Shown here: positions 1-10,988 of the stretch, piece by piece
Layout of the letters: the number at the start of each line of letters is the position of its first letter
Numbering within the stretch: position 1 is the stretch's first letter
Source of the DNA: Phyllostachys edulis
Taxonomy: Eukaryota > Streptophyta > Magnoliopsida > Poales > Poaceae
Length of the DNA stretch: 64,000 nt
Reading direction: 5' to 3'
NCBI GenBank assembly: GCA_036346405.1
Contig: CM070562.1
Span: 104,856,999-104,920,998 of the forward strand
Translations under genes and position numbers: made by a program
The notes under the pieces: generated by a model
Database searches by the model: none
What the model was told of the DNA's origin: nothing
Seen by the model: the letters and a program-made list of their open reading frames with translations, nothing else

Positions 1-780
1 CATGTTGCCGAAAGCACTTTGAAGTTCTTCAATGTTGAACTCCGAGGTTAATTCATCCCCTCGCACTTTGGGTTGGTCAAAGCAGAGTGCTTCTGTGTCA
101 AAATGCCAGGAGCAGGGTGAGGTAGCACCCATCGATCTCAAGAAGAAGGGGTACAGGGCAGCAACCTTGGCTTCATGTTGAGAACCTGCACACCTCCCAC
201 CTCTAGGGCTCTGAAGTTGTTGTGGTGCGTCTTTTGGGAGGCGTGGGCGTGCACGTACTTGGTGTTTTCGTCACCTGTCTGGACCCACTTGATCTTGGTT
301 CGTTGCTTCCAGTACACGACCTTGGCACTAAGAAGATGGCAAAGTAGGTCCTGGACTAAACCTCGAAGGCAAGATTCTGCAATAGAGAGAGCGAACTTCC
401 TCTGGGGAGTCAAAGATGTCGATAATAAACTTGCAATCGTTCTCAAGGTATGTAATAGGTTGTGTGTTTTTGTGGCAAACCTTGGCATGGCAGTGGGTTA
501 CCTTAAGGTTGGCGGTGAGAGCGCTGGCAGGGTCCGAAGAGCTGGCAGGGGGTGACCAGGTCTGAAGAACCAATGGAAGGAAGGAGGGGTTGACAAGTCA
601 GTCATTCTCAAACCGGAAGAGGTTGCTTTGGGGGATCGAGGAAGTTGCTGAAACGTGAAGGGGGACATGGTCGGAAGTAGAGTGGGTGGGAGGGGAGAGG
701 CTGGAGTTAGGATGGGCGATATTCCACGTTTGGTTGAAGAAGGCTCTATTGATGCGCGAGAGAGTCGAGGTGTCTCTTTT
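1..780 (-). mobile_element. LINE-A, 3' portion (older, interrupted LINE; runs off the window)
   Basis: Seen: minus-strand reading frames between 834 and 138 carry peptides typical of the junction between the endonuclease and reverse transcriptase of plant L1-type LINEs: a STLSRINRAFFN block, an SDHVPLHV block, and a WVQTGDENTKYVHAHAS block. Family knowledge: plant LINEs have LxRxDRxxxS..W, SDHxPL and GDxNTxxFHxxA at these places. The same element continues at 5454-5640, where the reading stops at LYTLSNKRD, so the two parts were once contiguous and LINE-B landed between them. No long open frame remains, so this is a relic. The RT core would lie outside the window to the left. Confidence 0.8.
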
Positions 781-960
781 TTTTAGATAATGGAAGATAA
801 AATCTTTCCCGGTCTCTGCATCAAAGATGCACATAGCCTATTTTATTAAAAGGTCTAAAAGCAGAAGAGAAAGCCAATCAGTTAAAAGAGGCTTGAATCC
901 TTACAATCAAACGATGAATGAAAATTAAACTCAATCATTACAAATCCTGTTACTAAACCG

Positions 961-3900
961 TCACCTATGAAAGCTTAACATTTGCTTCGCCACCACTTCC
1001 AACATGTCACTTTCGGCCAACATGGACTCCTTTTGGGCTGATTTCTGCAAATTTGCCCAAGCCCTCAGCCAGTGTCCACTCAATAAGATAACCTGCAGTG
1101 GGTTAGTGACAATCTTTTTGTCAAAAACAATATCATTATGACATAACCAGATAGACCAGCATAAGGCACTAGCTCCCACTAGGAGTTGTGACTTTAAAAT
1201 TTTTGGAACACCGACTAACCAATTCCCAAACATATTTGCAATACTCACAGGAGGAGATAAATTGAACGCACATTGAACAAGCCACCATGCAAGACGTGCA
1301 AAAGGGCATTCAATAAAAAGATGTTGAATTATTTTCTCTTTAATACAAAAACAATACTTGTTACTTCCCCTCCAATTTATTTTGAGCATGTTATCTTTAA
1401 TTAATACTATCCCTCTTTTGAGATACCATAGGAATATTTTCACTTTTAATGAAATTTTAATTTGACAAAATAAATTCCTAATGGGGGCTTGATGATTTCC
1501 AATTAATGCCGTATAAAAAGACTGTATCGAAAAAAGTCTAGACTAATTCAAATTCCACCTGAAAACACCTTTCTGAGAGCTCAATTGTAAATTAGAAACT
1601 CTCAATATTAACTCATTCCACGCATGTAACTTAGGGCCAATTATAGGTCGTCGAAAAGAAATATTTAAAGGAATCGTTCTCAGGATATTTGCCACTGTAT
1701 CATCCTTGCTCCTAACCATAAAGGATCGGATATTGACTTTTCAGAGGATAGTCTCCTAACCAATTATCTTCCCAAAACATGGTGTGCAGTCCATTTTTAA
1801 CCTGGAATGAACCAAAGCTAAAAAAATGATCTTTGATTTTTATTAAACCCGACAAAAAATGAGAAGTTCCAAGCTTATTAATCACCTGCGAAAGATTCTT
1901 CTCACCCAAATATTTTCTTGTGAGCATAGATTGCCAACTTTCTTCTTCTTTAAGCAATTTGAACAACCATTTCCCTAGTAAACTTTTGTTTTTCATGTCT
2001 AAGTTCTGAATTCCTAGACCGCCCTGCTCTTTGGGAGAGCAAACTAAACTCCATTTAGCAAGCCTATATTTACGTCTATGACTGTCGCTCTGCCAATAAA
2101 ATTTAGATCGATAAAAATCTAGTCTTTTGAGAACCTCTCTAGGAACCTCAAAAAAAGATAACATAAACATTGGTAGACTGCTTAGAACCGAATTAATAAG
2201 TACTAGTCGTCCACCCACAGACAATTTTTTTCCTTTCCAACTGCTAAGTTTCTTCTTAACTCTATCCTCAACTCCTTTCCAATCACAATTCCTTAATTTC
2301 TTGCAGTGAATTGGAATACCTAAGTGCCTGAAAGGAAAGGTACCCACTTCACAACCAAATAACTTAGTATACTGTGGTTCAGCTTCTTTGGCAGAACCGA
2401 AACAAAAAATCTCACTCTTGTGGAAATTAATCTTTAAACCTGATAATTATTCAAAGACACATAGAATAAGTTTGAGATTTTTTGCTTGATCTAAATCATG
2501 ATTCAAGAAGAGGATGGTATCATCAGCATACTGTAAAATGGACAACCTATCGTCAATCAAGTGGGGAATTACTCCCGATAAAAGACCTTCTTCTTTAGCT
2601 TTTGAAATAAAAATGGCAAGCATATCCACAACAAGATTAAAAAGAATTGGGGACATAGGGTCACCTTGCCTAAGACCCTTATGAGTTTGAAAAAAAAAGA
2701 TCCAAGTTCATCATTGACTTTTATGCCAACACTCCCCCCTTAACAATGCTTTTCAACCAGGAACACCACTTAGGTGAAAAGCCTTTCATCCTCAAGGTTT
2801 GAAGTAAAAACGGCCATTTTACTTTGTCGTAAACTTTCTCAAAATCAACCTTGAAAACTACTCCATCCAAATTTTGTTTATGTAACTCATGGATGGTCTC
2901 ATGAATAATAACAACTCTATTAAGAATAAATCTCCCCTACATGAACGCCGACTGAGATGGTCTAACAACTTTTTGAGCTACACCAATAATTCTATTAGTA
3001 ACCACTTTACTAAAAACTTTAAAACTAATATTTAGAAGACAGATAGGCCTATACTGCTGTATTTGCTTGGGTTCTTGTTTTTTTTGGGAAGCAGCGTAAT
3101 GATCCTAAAATTCAAGCTAAAAAGAGGCAAAGAGCAACTATGAAAGTCATGGAACATAGCCAACATGCCATTTTTAATGACTTCCCAAAACACCTGATAG
3201 AACTCAGCAGGGGAGCCATCTGTACCAAGTGCTTTGTTATGCTCTATTTAAAAAATAGCTTCTTTTACCTCCTTCTCAGTGAAAGGTTCTGTAAGGAGAT
3301 AGTTTTCAGCGTCCGAAACTTGAGGTATATCATTCTTAAAAGCATCAATCATGGATAAGTGATTGACTTCGGATGATCCAAACAAACATTTATAATAATT
3401 GGTGATATACATTTTTTTAACTGTATATCACCCCGAATTGTCCCCTCCTCTTGTTCAAGCTGAAAAATATGTTGTCTTCTATGCTTACCATTCGCAATCG
3501 AATGATAATAGTGGGTATTTCTATCTCCCTCCAAAAGAAATTTCGCTTTGGATCTATGGTACCACTTAATTTCTCCTCTTAAAAGATGTGTCAATCGCTC
3601 ATTAGCAATTTTTTTAAGATTAAGGTCTTCATCAGACAATCTCCAAAGTTCAACTCTTTTGTCTAACTCATCAATTATCAAGTTGAGTTCTAACTTTTCC
3701 TTTTTATAAGTCACACTAATATTTTTAGCCCAACCTTGAAGATATTGTTTAAGGGATCTAACCTTACATTGCCAAATCTGTAAGACAGAATGACCTCTAT
3801 TTTTCTTTTCCCACACATCAGCTATCATCTCCCTAAAACCTTCCCTACATAACCAACCTAATTCAAATTTAAATAAAGGCTGACTCCCTGTATAAGATGC

Positions 3901-4591
3901 ATCTCTAGTATTTAAAAGCAACGGTGTGTGATCATATAAAGACCTTTCAAGCGTATTAACTGTGACCAAAGGAAATTTATATTCCCAGTCTGTACTCATT
4001 AAAACTCGATCCAGCTTTTCAAAAGTTGGGTTATCTAACGAATTGGCCCAAGTAAATTATTTACCAGATAATTCTATTTCTCTTAAATCCAGTGTATTAA
4101 TGACAGCATTAAACAGAAAAGGCCATCTATACTCAAAGTTATGTCACATGCAAGCCTCATGATATTAAAATCACCCCAACTAAAAGAGGAATGGGTTCTT
4201 TCCTACAAGTATGAATAAGTTCATTAAGGAACTTCTCCTTGAATTGGGTTTGAGCTACACCGTAAATAGCCACAAGTGCCCATTGGAAATCATCCTCTCT
4301 ATTTTTTAAATGAAATTTTACATAAAAATCACCAGCATCAATAGAACCAATGTCATAAACCCTTAGGTCCACCCATAAGAGGATACCTCCCGATCGACCA
4401 TGTGGCAGCGAAAAATGCCACAAAAAGTCCCATCCCCCACAAAGATGATTGAGATTAGACACTAAAAAGTCTTTTTGACCAGTTTCAAGAATGGCCACAA
4501 AATCTAAATACTGCTCCTTAACCATTTCACAAATGTAGAGATGTTTAGCTAAGTCTCCCAGACCTCTGCTGTTCCAAAAAAGACTTTTCAT
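961..4591 (-). pseudogene. LINE-B ORF2: endonuclease / reverse transcriptase / zf-RVT, broken
   Basis: In coding order: an apurinic endonuclease-type domain (4591-4157) beginning MKSLFWNSRGLG, with VAILETGQ and the HGRSGGILLW motif of plant L1 endonucleases; the linker (3999-3349) with FLLEGDRNTHYYH; the RT core with LQYADDTILFLNHD near 2530, the catalytic Asp pair intact; the RT thumb (2347-1712) with FPFRHLGIPI, GGRLVLINSVLSSLP and QGGLGIQNLD; and the zf-RVT (1443-961) with HLFIECPFARLAWW. Such proteins nick target DNA and prime cDNA synthesis there. Breaks seen: a frameshift near 4165 in the GDFN motif, loss of frame between 3349 and 2656, and further stops between 2447 and 2347 and between 1712 and 1443. 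No active protein can be made. Confidence 0.9.
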
Positions 4592-5326
4592 TTAATCTTT
4601 AATTTGAGTGGCCTATTATGAGAATATTTTCCTTTCGATCGTTTTTTATTTACTACCAGAGTAAAGTTAGAGTGATCATCCTCCAACAACTCATCATCGA
4701 AATCATTACAAAAATGATTAAGGACTGAGATATCATTGCTATCTAGATTCTCATCCTCCACCTGCGCCACATCTACAATTCCTTTAGTTTTTAATCTCCC
4801 TAATTCAAGATTTTTAATATTCTTAATAGAACTAACAATCTCTGCATTATCATCTCCTAAAGAAACACCAATGCTAGCAACCTTCACAAAAACTTGCTCA
4901 TCGGAAAAAGATAAAAAAGGATAATTTAGCACCGGACTTACTTGGATCTAGTTCGAGATTACGAACTTTAGCACACCGCGTAGCCTTTTGGACCGAGTCT
5001 TCATCACTAGACACCTGCATCTTGAGACGTACACTCTGTCTCGGCTCCACCGGTTCATCCATAGGGACCCGCGCCGATCGGAAATCCCCAGCTAATTTTG
5101 AACTTCGAATGTTCACCTTGTTGTTTACTGAAGCAGTCTTGGCAAGCAAGGAATCAAACACTTCCACCCCACTGTTAGCCACAACAACCAGCCGAGGGAG
5201 CACAGCCTCTACTTCCGCCGAAACCGCAGTGGCCTCCCCAACTGGATCAACCACAACTGGGCTTGAGCCTGTCACCTTGCTGTATACTGCATCAGACTTA
5301 CAACGAAACCGCCTCATCCGCTCCAC
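4588..5326 (-). pseudogene. LINE-B ORF1 remnant (gag-like, C-terminal part)
   Basis: Two overlapping minus-strand frames (5326-4898 and 4932-4588) give a hydrophilic, acidic protein with a segment VEPRQSVRLKM followed by KVRNLELD. This resembles the Ser/Arg-rich linker that precedes the endonuclease in plant LINE ORF1/ORF2 proteins. The zinc knuckle normal for plant LINE ORF1 is not present, in line with 5' truncation of the element. A frameshift near 4910-4930 separates the two frames. The stop near 4588 lies directly before the ATG of the endonuclease frame. The assignment rests mostly on position before a clear endonuclease. Confidence 0.6.
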
Positions 5327-5453
5327 GTTTAACCGCAGAGTCCTCCGTCATGACAGCCTCCGCACTAATTGATCCCTCAATAAACAATTCGCTAATGTCC
5401 ACCACATCAAGTCCTTCGGCTGCCTTGGACTCATTTGCCACGGCAGCCGTAGT

Positions 5454-5640
5454 TGTCTCTTTTGTTAGACAAAGTGTAGAGCATATCTAGGAGGGGGCCG
5501 GAGTTCAAAAAGCACATAGCGTTTAGGGTTTCATTGAAATCAGCTGCGAGGGAAGAGCTAAAGTTTGTGTTGTTTTTGTCATCGGGGTGACGAGTGAGAT
5601 TGACCTCTCCACGGATCATTATTGTGGTTTATACATCTTT
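5454..5640 (-). mobile_element. LINE-A, 5' portion (endonuclease C-terminal fragment)
   Basis: The minus-strand frame 5619-5430 contains NLTRHPDDKNNTNF, FNETLNAM and LLDMLYTLSNKR, matching the GDFNLxRxxxDK / FN..I / LxDxxYTWSN series at the end of plant LINE endonucleases. The frame leads into the duplicated target of LINE-B, and the homologous continuation (DTSTLSRINRAFFN) resumes at about 770 on the other side. Upstream of about 5640 no LINE similarity is seen, so LINE-A appears 5'-truncated there. Confidence 0.75.
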
Positions 5641-6306
5641 AAAAAAAACCTGTGTGGATCAACATCGTATCGATCGCACGCCATACATTAAATCATGCAC
5701 GTAGGCGTACATAAGAAACAACTAGTAGCAGACGCAAACCTAGTCCCCCATCCCAAAAAAACCAGATCCAGGGGTTTACTCCAACAGCAACAATCTGATG
5801 ATGATGATGATGATCAGCAAGCTAGCTAGATCGATATCGACCAATCCATCATCCATCGATCGGCTTATCCCCACCAATCTCTCCATTTCTCGTGGGGCAG
5901 CACACAGCAAGATCAACATGTTATTCCCCGACTTGCCCGTATCAATTCCGCCGCAAGCTAACCACGGCCACTGTACCGGCCTCCGCTCTCCTCCATAGCC
6001 ATCCGTCCGTCCATCCAAATGCGCGCAGCCCATATTATTCATGTCACACTCCACCACAGCTGACGCGCACACGCGACAAATCAATCCGAAGCGATCGATC
6101 ACTGAGGGGCGCACAGTACGCCCACGCCGCTGACACCCAAACCCTAATGTTGCTATGGGCCGACGTGTCAGTGGCACGCGCGGAAAGCCTTTCTCGTTTG
6201 TTTCAATCCAACACGGCAGTAGCAAGGAACAGGCGAGGCCAGCTTCCGTAACAAAGGACGTACGTACACCGGCACAGGCATTAGCACTCCCACACGAGCC
6301 AACTCT
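5641..6306. other. Gene-free upstream region of the SAUR gene, with a (GAT)6 tract
   Basis: No convincing coding frame. A (GAT)6 microsatellite sits at 5797-5814. The stretch is moderately GC-rich and not obviously transposon-derived, so it probably holds the proximal promoter of the SAUR gene. I did not find an unambiguous auxin response element. Confidence 0.5.
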
Positions 6307-6314
6307 TATAAAAA
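6307..6314 (+). promoter_or_regulatory. TATA box of the SAUR gene
   Basis: TATAAAAA lies 213 bp upstream of the ATG at 6527, implying a start site near 6340 and a 5' leader of about 190 nt. The only other frame between the box and the ATG begins at a GTG (6506) and would not be used in a plant. Confidence 0.65.
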
Positions 6315-6526
6315 CCACCACAACTCCACAAGTGCCAAGAAACACCTCACACAACACCCAAAGATCCATTTACTTCCCTACTTGCTTGGCCTCTACCTAT
6401 CTAGTAGAGGTAGCAAGTAACTCTGTGACACCGGGCGCACGCGCAGCAGCAACGGCGGCGAGGTTGCAGTTGCTTCACCGGCGAGGAGGGATTTAGCGAG
6501 GAAGCGTGTCGTTGGTTTTGGTTGCC

Positions 6527-6883
6527 ATGCAGGGGGAGGAGAAGAAGGGGAAGGTGAAGAAGGGGTGGCTGGCGGTGAGGGTCGGGGTGGAGGGCGACGA
6601 GGGCGGCTTCCGGCGGTTCGTGATCCCCATCGCCTACCTCTACCACCCGCTGTTCCGGCGGTTGCTGGAGGCGGCGCGGGACGTGTACGGCTACGACTCG
6701 GCGGGGCCGCTGCGGCTGCCGTGCTCCGTCGATGAGTTCCTCCGGCTCCGCGCGCTGGTCGAGCGAGAGACGCAGGTGGCCGGGGGGTCGCCGTCCTCGT
6801 CGCACCGCGTGCACGCCGGCGGCGCCGGGCACCAGCACCACTACTCCTTCTCCCCGTGCACCCGCGCTAAAGTCAGCTCGTGA
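6527..6883 (+). CDS. SAUR-family (small auxin-up RNA) protein
   Basis: Intronless gene of 118 codons, the usual size for SAURs. After a short Lys/Glu-rich start (MQGEEKKGKVKKGWLAVRVG) comes the SAUR core at residues 24-83: FRRFVIPIAYLYHPLFRRLL, then YGYDSAGPLRLPC and FLRLRALVERE. Family knowledge: SAURs are early auxin-response proteins. Several bind and inhibit PP2C-D phosphatases, which keeps the plasma-membrane proton ATPase active and promotes cell expansion. The C-terminal tail (about 30 residues, rich in Ser, Gly and His) is outside the core and typically variable. The ATG at 6527 is chosen because it opens the conserved basic N-terminus. The CDS is GC-rich, as is common for grass SAURs. 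It appears intact. Which SAUR number it is cannot be told here. Confidence 0.92.
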   Translation: MQGEEKKGKVKKGWLAVRVGVEGDEGGFRRFVIPIAYLYHPLFRRLLEAARDVYGYDSAGPLRLPCSVDEFLRLRALVERETQVAGGSPSSSHRVHAGGAGHQHHYSFSPCTRAKVSS

Positions 6884-6964
6884 TCGAGCCAGGCTTTCGT
6901 GCGTGCATGGCGACCGTGAGGAGCGCGCGGGAGGAGTCCATCTGCCGGACATGATCATACGCGT

Positions 6965-6966
<2 letters not shown>

Positions 6967-6996
<30 letters not shown>
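6967..6996 (+). repeat. (AG)15 microsatellite in the SAUR 3' region
   Basis: A perfect AG dinucleotide tract about 85 bp after the SAUR stop codon, probably inside its 3' UTR. Likely length-polymorphic. Confidence 0.95.
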
Positions 6997-6999
<3 letters not shown>

Positions 7000-7813
7000 G
7001 TGATTAGTCTGGGATTGCTTATGGTTTTGGTTTTTCTCTTTGCTTTTGATTTTTGTAGATGCATATGTATACTAGAATTAACAGATCGATCGATGTATAA
7101 TTAATAGTTGAATCGATACAGCTCTTCACGGCTTTATATAGCTTTATTTGTTTATTTCTATGTCGTTTGCAAACTTTGAGTTCAATCATAACAAGATCGA
7201 GCTAGTTATGATGGAATTGAGGGGTGCTAAGGTAGAACAGGTGATCAAGCAACAACGAGATTGCTCATGCATCAGGCCACCAAATTGGATAGTCATATAG
7301 ATTTCCTAGCTATCATTTCCCCCCTTTTGCTCGTGTGCATCAAGTTGCACCAGTACAGTATCCTATATTCCTTTATATTATGGGTTCTTGAATCTTGATT
7401 GATTATGTCTCACAAAAAGGGACTCTTGATTGATGGATGGTTGAAATTTAGTGTATATATGATCTCGCGTGGTTAACTAGTCCTTGTGGAATTCTTGGTG
7501 TCGCGTTTCTTTCTTCTGGTCGATTCATGTCGTGTCGTTCAGGGTGGGTTCAACATTGAGGAGTTTGGGAGGAGGTGGAGAGGAGATAACACTGATCTGG
7601 GGCCTGATCCTGGGTACATATTTCATGTCTTTCTCTTTATTTATTGGATATCACTAGCTATTTATTGGATAACGCTAGCGCTTGTGGGTCCGAACGCATC
7701 AAATGAGCCCACTAGTCACTCACTCCCCAACTGCACCTAGAAACACCCCCCCCCCCTCTAACAAAACCTTATCCGCTGTTGTCGTACGAGAGCACCCCGC
7801 CCCCAACCATCCA

Positions 7814-7845
<32 letters not shown>

Positions 7846-7883
7846 GCTCTCTATCCCAACCAACGCATCGAACTGGTTTTGGT
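7000..7883. other. Intergenic region with poly-C and (CT)14 tracts
   Basis: No coding sequence recognised. A poly-C run lies at about 7747-7757 and a (CT)14 tract at 7817-7844. The 8 bases at 7876-7883 (gttttggt) are the left TSD of the hAT-like element that follows. Confidence 0.6.
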
Positions 7884-8164
7884 TAGGGCTGGAAAAAATA
7901 GCTCGAGGCTCATAAGCCTCCTTGGGCTCAGGCTCGTGAATTTTCGAGCGAAGCCGAGCCCAACTTTTGGCTCGCAAAACTTTCGAGCCGACCTCGAGCC
8001 GGCTCGCGAGCGACTTGTTCCCGCCGGCCTTATCCCGTTATCCCTTAGCTCTGCTTGACTTCCATTCATTTTCCTTCGCTCTGCTTTACTTCCTCCCGAA
8101 CTCCCCCCATGCCTCTTGCCCGCCGCTTCCTTGAGTCCAGCTCCATCTCCACCCGTTGGCCGCT

Positions 8165-8570
8165 GCCTCCCTCCATCCACCTCCTCCACTCGCCGCCTCC
8201 CCCTCCCCCTCCCCCATCTCCACCGCCGCCGCCTCCCCCATCTCCACCTGCCTCCATCCACCTCCTCCACCCGCCTCCGCCTCCCCCATCTCCACCCGCC
8301 ACCCCTTCCGCCCCCATCTCCACCTCCCCTCCGCCTCCCCCATCTCCACCCGTTGCCTCCATCCACCTCCTCTACCCGCCGCCTCCGCCTCCCTCATCTC
8401 CACCCGCCGCCTCCGCCTCCCCCATCTCCACCCATTGCCTCCATCCGCCTCCTCCACCCGCCCGCCTCGCCTCCCCATCTCCACCGCCTCCTCCCCTTCC
8501 CTCCCCCATCTCCACTCGCCGCCTCCGCCTCCCCCATCTCCACCTGCCGCCTCTGCCTCCCCCATCGTTC
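8165..8570. repeat. Pyrimidine-rich minisatellite inside the hAT-like element
   Basis: Degenerate tandem copies of a unit built from CCGCCTCC and CCCATCTCCACC, with occasional CATCCACCTCCTC. All three plus-strand frames and the minus strand stay open over much of it because of base bias, giving Pro/Ser/His or Gly/Glu-rich phantom ORFs. I do not regard these as genes. Confidence 0.85.
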
Positions 8571-8793
8571 CCGTGCTCCACGCAGTCGGATCCGGTGGCG
8601 ACGACCGTTGAGGACGGCCTCCCGGCGATGCGGTGGAGGAAGCCATCCCAGTACTTCCCGCTAGTGGATCCAGTCTCGACGGTCATCGACACGTCATCCC
8701 CGTCCTTCCCGCGGCCTGATGCGGTGCTGGCGATCGTTGAGATGTCGTCCCTGCGCAGGCAACCTCTGCCTCAGCTAGGCACTCCACCGCCGC

Positions 8794-8920
8794 ATGACCG
8801 CATCCTCCGCGGTCCACACCGACCTCCTCTCCACCGACGCCATCGTCTCCAACTCCCTCGTCACCCTCTACTTGAAGTGTTGTGCCATGGCCGCCGCGCA
8901 GCGTGTTCGACGTCGCTTGG
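8794..8920 (+). pseudogene. PPR-like gene fragment captured in the hAT-like element
   Basis: The plus-strand frame reads TDAIVSNSLVTLYLKCCAMA then AAQRV. This closely resembles the PPR (pentatricopeptide) repeat signature DxxVxNSLVxMYxKCGxxxxAxRVF of plant organelle RNA-binding proteins. Only about one repeat is present, and the frame then runs into the element terminus. I infer a transduplicated host fragment. Whether it is transcribed is unknown. Chance resemblance is possible but the NSLVTLYLKC core is quite specific. Confidence 0.55.
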
Positions 8921-9085
8921 CTCGCGAGCCCGTTCGAGCCTGCTCGAGCTTTAGCACGAGCCGAGCCAAGCCTCCCTTTGGGCTCATTTCCAAAATGAGC
9001 CGAGCCGAGCCTACTATTCACCCAAGCCCAAACGAGCCTGGCTCGAGTCGGCTCGGCTCAGCTCGTTTCCACCCCTAGTTTTGGC

Positions 9086-9811
9086 TGAGCCGCTTCCACT
9101 ACCGACAAGCTGTCGCTCCTGTTTCAGCCTCGGCATCCCAAGCTCCACCACCGGCCTGAGCTTGACGCCACTCATGCTTGACGAGGCTGTCCACTGCAAA
9201 CAAATATCGTGCAGAGTTCTCCCCTTGCGAGGAGCTCATTGGATCTAGCGGGGCTGAGGTCGGAGGTGGTGGGGCAGATGGTGAGTAGGGCTGGCGATGA
9301 GGCAACATTGTTGGGTGGAGACACAACATCGGGCCAGCCGCCGTTGCTCCCTCAGCACTAGACCATTGCCATCCCTATCCTAGTAGGCTTGTTGCGGATA
9401 ATTATCTAAATTGTTGCAACACTTTGTATCAATTATTGCACGAACTATATGATTTTGTTGCAACATGTCTTACCAAAATTTGTCACATGAGGTTTTTGTT
9501 GTGGTTGCCATTTCGATTTGTTGCACATAGATTTTTTTTTGTTGTAGTTGGGTTATGGATTTGTTGAATAAGAACCTTTTTGTTGTAGTTCGGTTATGAA
9601 TTTGTTGCAAAGTTTTTTTTTGTTGCGGTTTGTTGTTAGTTTGTTACGCCATTTTTTTGTTTGTGATTGGTTGTTGCAACCGTGGGTTGTTGCATGTTTC
9701 ATCGGATCGATATTGCGTCTCTTTGTAAATTTTTTGCAATCATCTGGGTCCCACCTCCCTCCTGCTTCGAGGAGCCAGCGACGACCGAAGATTGTGCTCT
9801 CCTTCCCTGTG
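9086..9811. repeat. Intergenic DNA with a TTGTTG-rich tandem repeat of about 41 bp
   Basis: Four degenerate copies, period about 41-43 bp, begin near 9498, 9541, 9582 and 9622, each containing GTTGTRGTT followed by a T-rich spacer and ATTTGTTG. The neighbouring 9400-9500 is also rich in TTGTTGCA. No gene recognised. 9807-9811 (ctgtg) is the left TSD of the following LTR. Confidence 0.6.
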
Positions 9812-10988
9812 TGTAATATCCCGTTTCACTTTAAGAGGGGACACTTGCATTAGAGAAGAAATTAAAGGGGTGTTTTGCTTAAGTTGGAGAACCTGGGCTG
9901 TGGGCTTTCGGCCCATGGCGTTTAGCCTAAGTGGGAAGCAAGTTCAAGAAGGAGGGCAACCAAACCCTAGAAGCATGTAATGTAGCACCCGGTTACTGTA
10001 GCACCATGGGCAACGTACATGCCGATTTACTGTAGCACCACCTCCCCTCCGCTGCTGCCAGCCAGAAAGAGGAAGATCAGCAAGAGAAAGGAAGAAGGGA
10101 AGAAAAGAAGGGATGGGGAGAAGGATTTCACGGGATTTCATGATCAGCTCCGTGTTCTTCGAGGGTGACGATATGAAAACCTCTAGATGCCCCTAAATTT
10201 AGTCGTTGTTCTTTCGGTAGATCGTCTGGGCAATGGGAAGATAGATTTCTATTTTGTCCAGATTCGTCAGGTTTAGGGCAGAACGTTGTGGGGACAATTA
10301 GAGATATTTAGACTCCGAATTAGAATTCGGTGTAATTAGAGAAAATGTAGATTATCATGTTAGATTTCTAGGAAGGCCTAGATCGTTGAAATCGGAGAAG
10401 CGAGAGAAAAGTTATGACCTCTGGAATGCTGCTGTCTAGATTCTCGATGTAGTTGGCAGACTTCGTGTAGTTGGGTCGATTTCGTGTAGAAATTGGTAAA
10501 ATTAAATATTGGTGTCAACTTGAATATTGTAGGAAATCTTATGTAGTTTCTATAACTCACATTATTCATATATTTTTAAGTTTTAGAATTAATGTTATAA
10601 AATTGTGAAACAGACTGTTCTTGCAGAATTTGGAACGGTCTTCGGGTAAATAAACGGGATAGAAAATGGTAGAATCAGAGTCTTATTATAACTAGGAAGA
10701 TGTAGGTTGTTTCGTGAGGATTCCAAAAAGTCTTGGTTGGTTGAATTTGGAGTTCGAAGTTAGAGTTATTTTACTACTGGGATAGTGGGTAATGCGTCCA
10801 ATATATCTGGGTTAATTTGGTCGGTTTGGCATAAACTTGCGAGGTCGATTAGTTTGACGGGTTGGTTCTGTGGTGATGTGATTTTTATGATATTTTTAGT
10901 GTGCATTATTACTTGCTTTTTCAGGGACTGTGGCCTCATGCATCGTGCCACAATTTCGTCATCCGACTTCGAAGAGCTAAGAGGCAAG
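9812..10988 (+). mobile_element. Solo LTR, left half (interrupted by a Copia element)
   Basis: Starts TGTAATATCCCG, with the TG start and palindrome-like end typical of grass Gypsy LTRs. The other half is at 19650-20686 and ends GGGTGTTACA. The 5-bp flanks 9807-9811 and 20687-20691 are both ctgtg, a perfect TSD, and there is no second LTR or internal domain, so this is a solo LTR of about 2.2 kb. Orientation follows the TG..CA convention only. Confidence 0.75.

Larger units (their letters stand above)
781..5453 (-). mobile_element. LINE-B, nearly complete L1-type retrotransposon nested in LINE-A
   Basis: Reading on the minus strand from 5453 to 781, the element has an ORF1 remnant, an endonuclease, a reverse transcriptase, a zinc-finger domain at the RT C-terminus (zf-RVT), and a 3' UTR ending in a short poly-A (poly-T at 781-784). 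The 3' UTR contains the tttgatgcagag-like text common in grass LINEs. A 10-bp direct repeat, tgtctctttt on the plus strand, lies at 771-780 and 5454-5463 and is the likely TSD. Its edge merges with the poly-A, so the length is uncertain by a few bases. The ORF1 remnant starts abruptly, suggesting 5' truncation. Stops and frameshifts throughout show it is dead. Confidence 0.88.
7884..9077. mobile_element. Non-autonomous hAT-like element with captured sequence
   Basis: The ends are inverted: TAGGGCTGGAAA at the left, and TAGGGGTGGAAA (read on the minus strand) at the right. These are typical plant hAT termini. The flanks are gttttggt (7876-7883) and gttttggc (9078-9085), an 8-bp TSD with one mismatch, as expected for hAT. 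Both subterminal zones (7900-8015 and 8915-9065) are dense in GAGCC / GGCTC motifs in opposite orientation, likely transposase-binding repeats. No transposase is present. The interior has a long CCGCCTCC / CCCATCTCCACC repeat (about 8165-8570) and a non-repetitive part (8570-8920) that looks like host sequence. Confidence 0.78.

Noticed and set aside
6401..6958. 185-codon minus-strand frame over the SAUR gene
   Set aside because: Arises opposite the GC-rich SAUR CDS; composition is Arg/Pro/His-rich with no domain.
8055..8954. 299-codon Pro-rich plus-strand frame
   Set aside because: Produced by the CT-rich minisatellite inside the hAT-like element; all frames are open there and no conserved domain is present.
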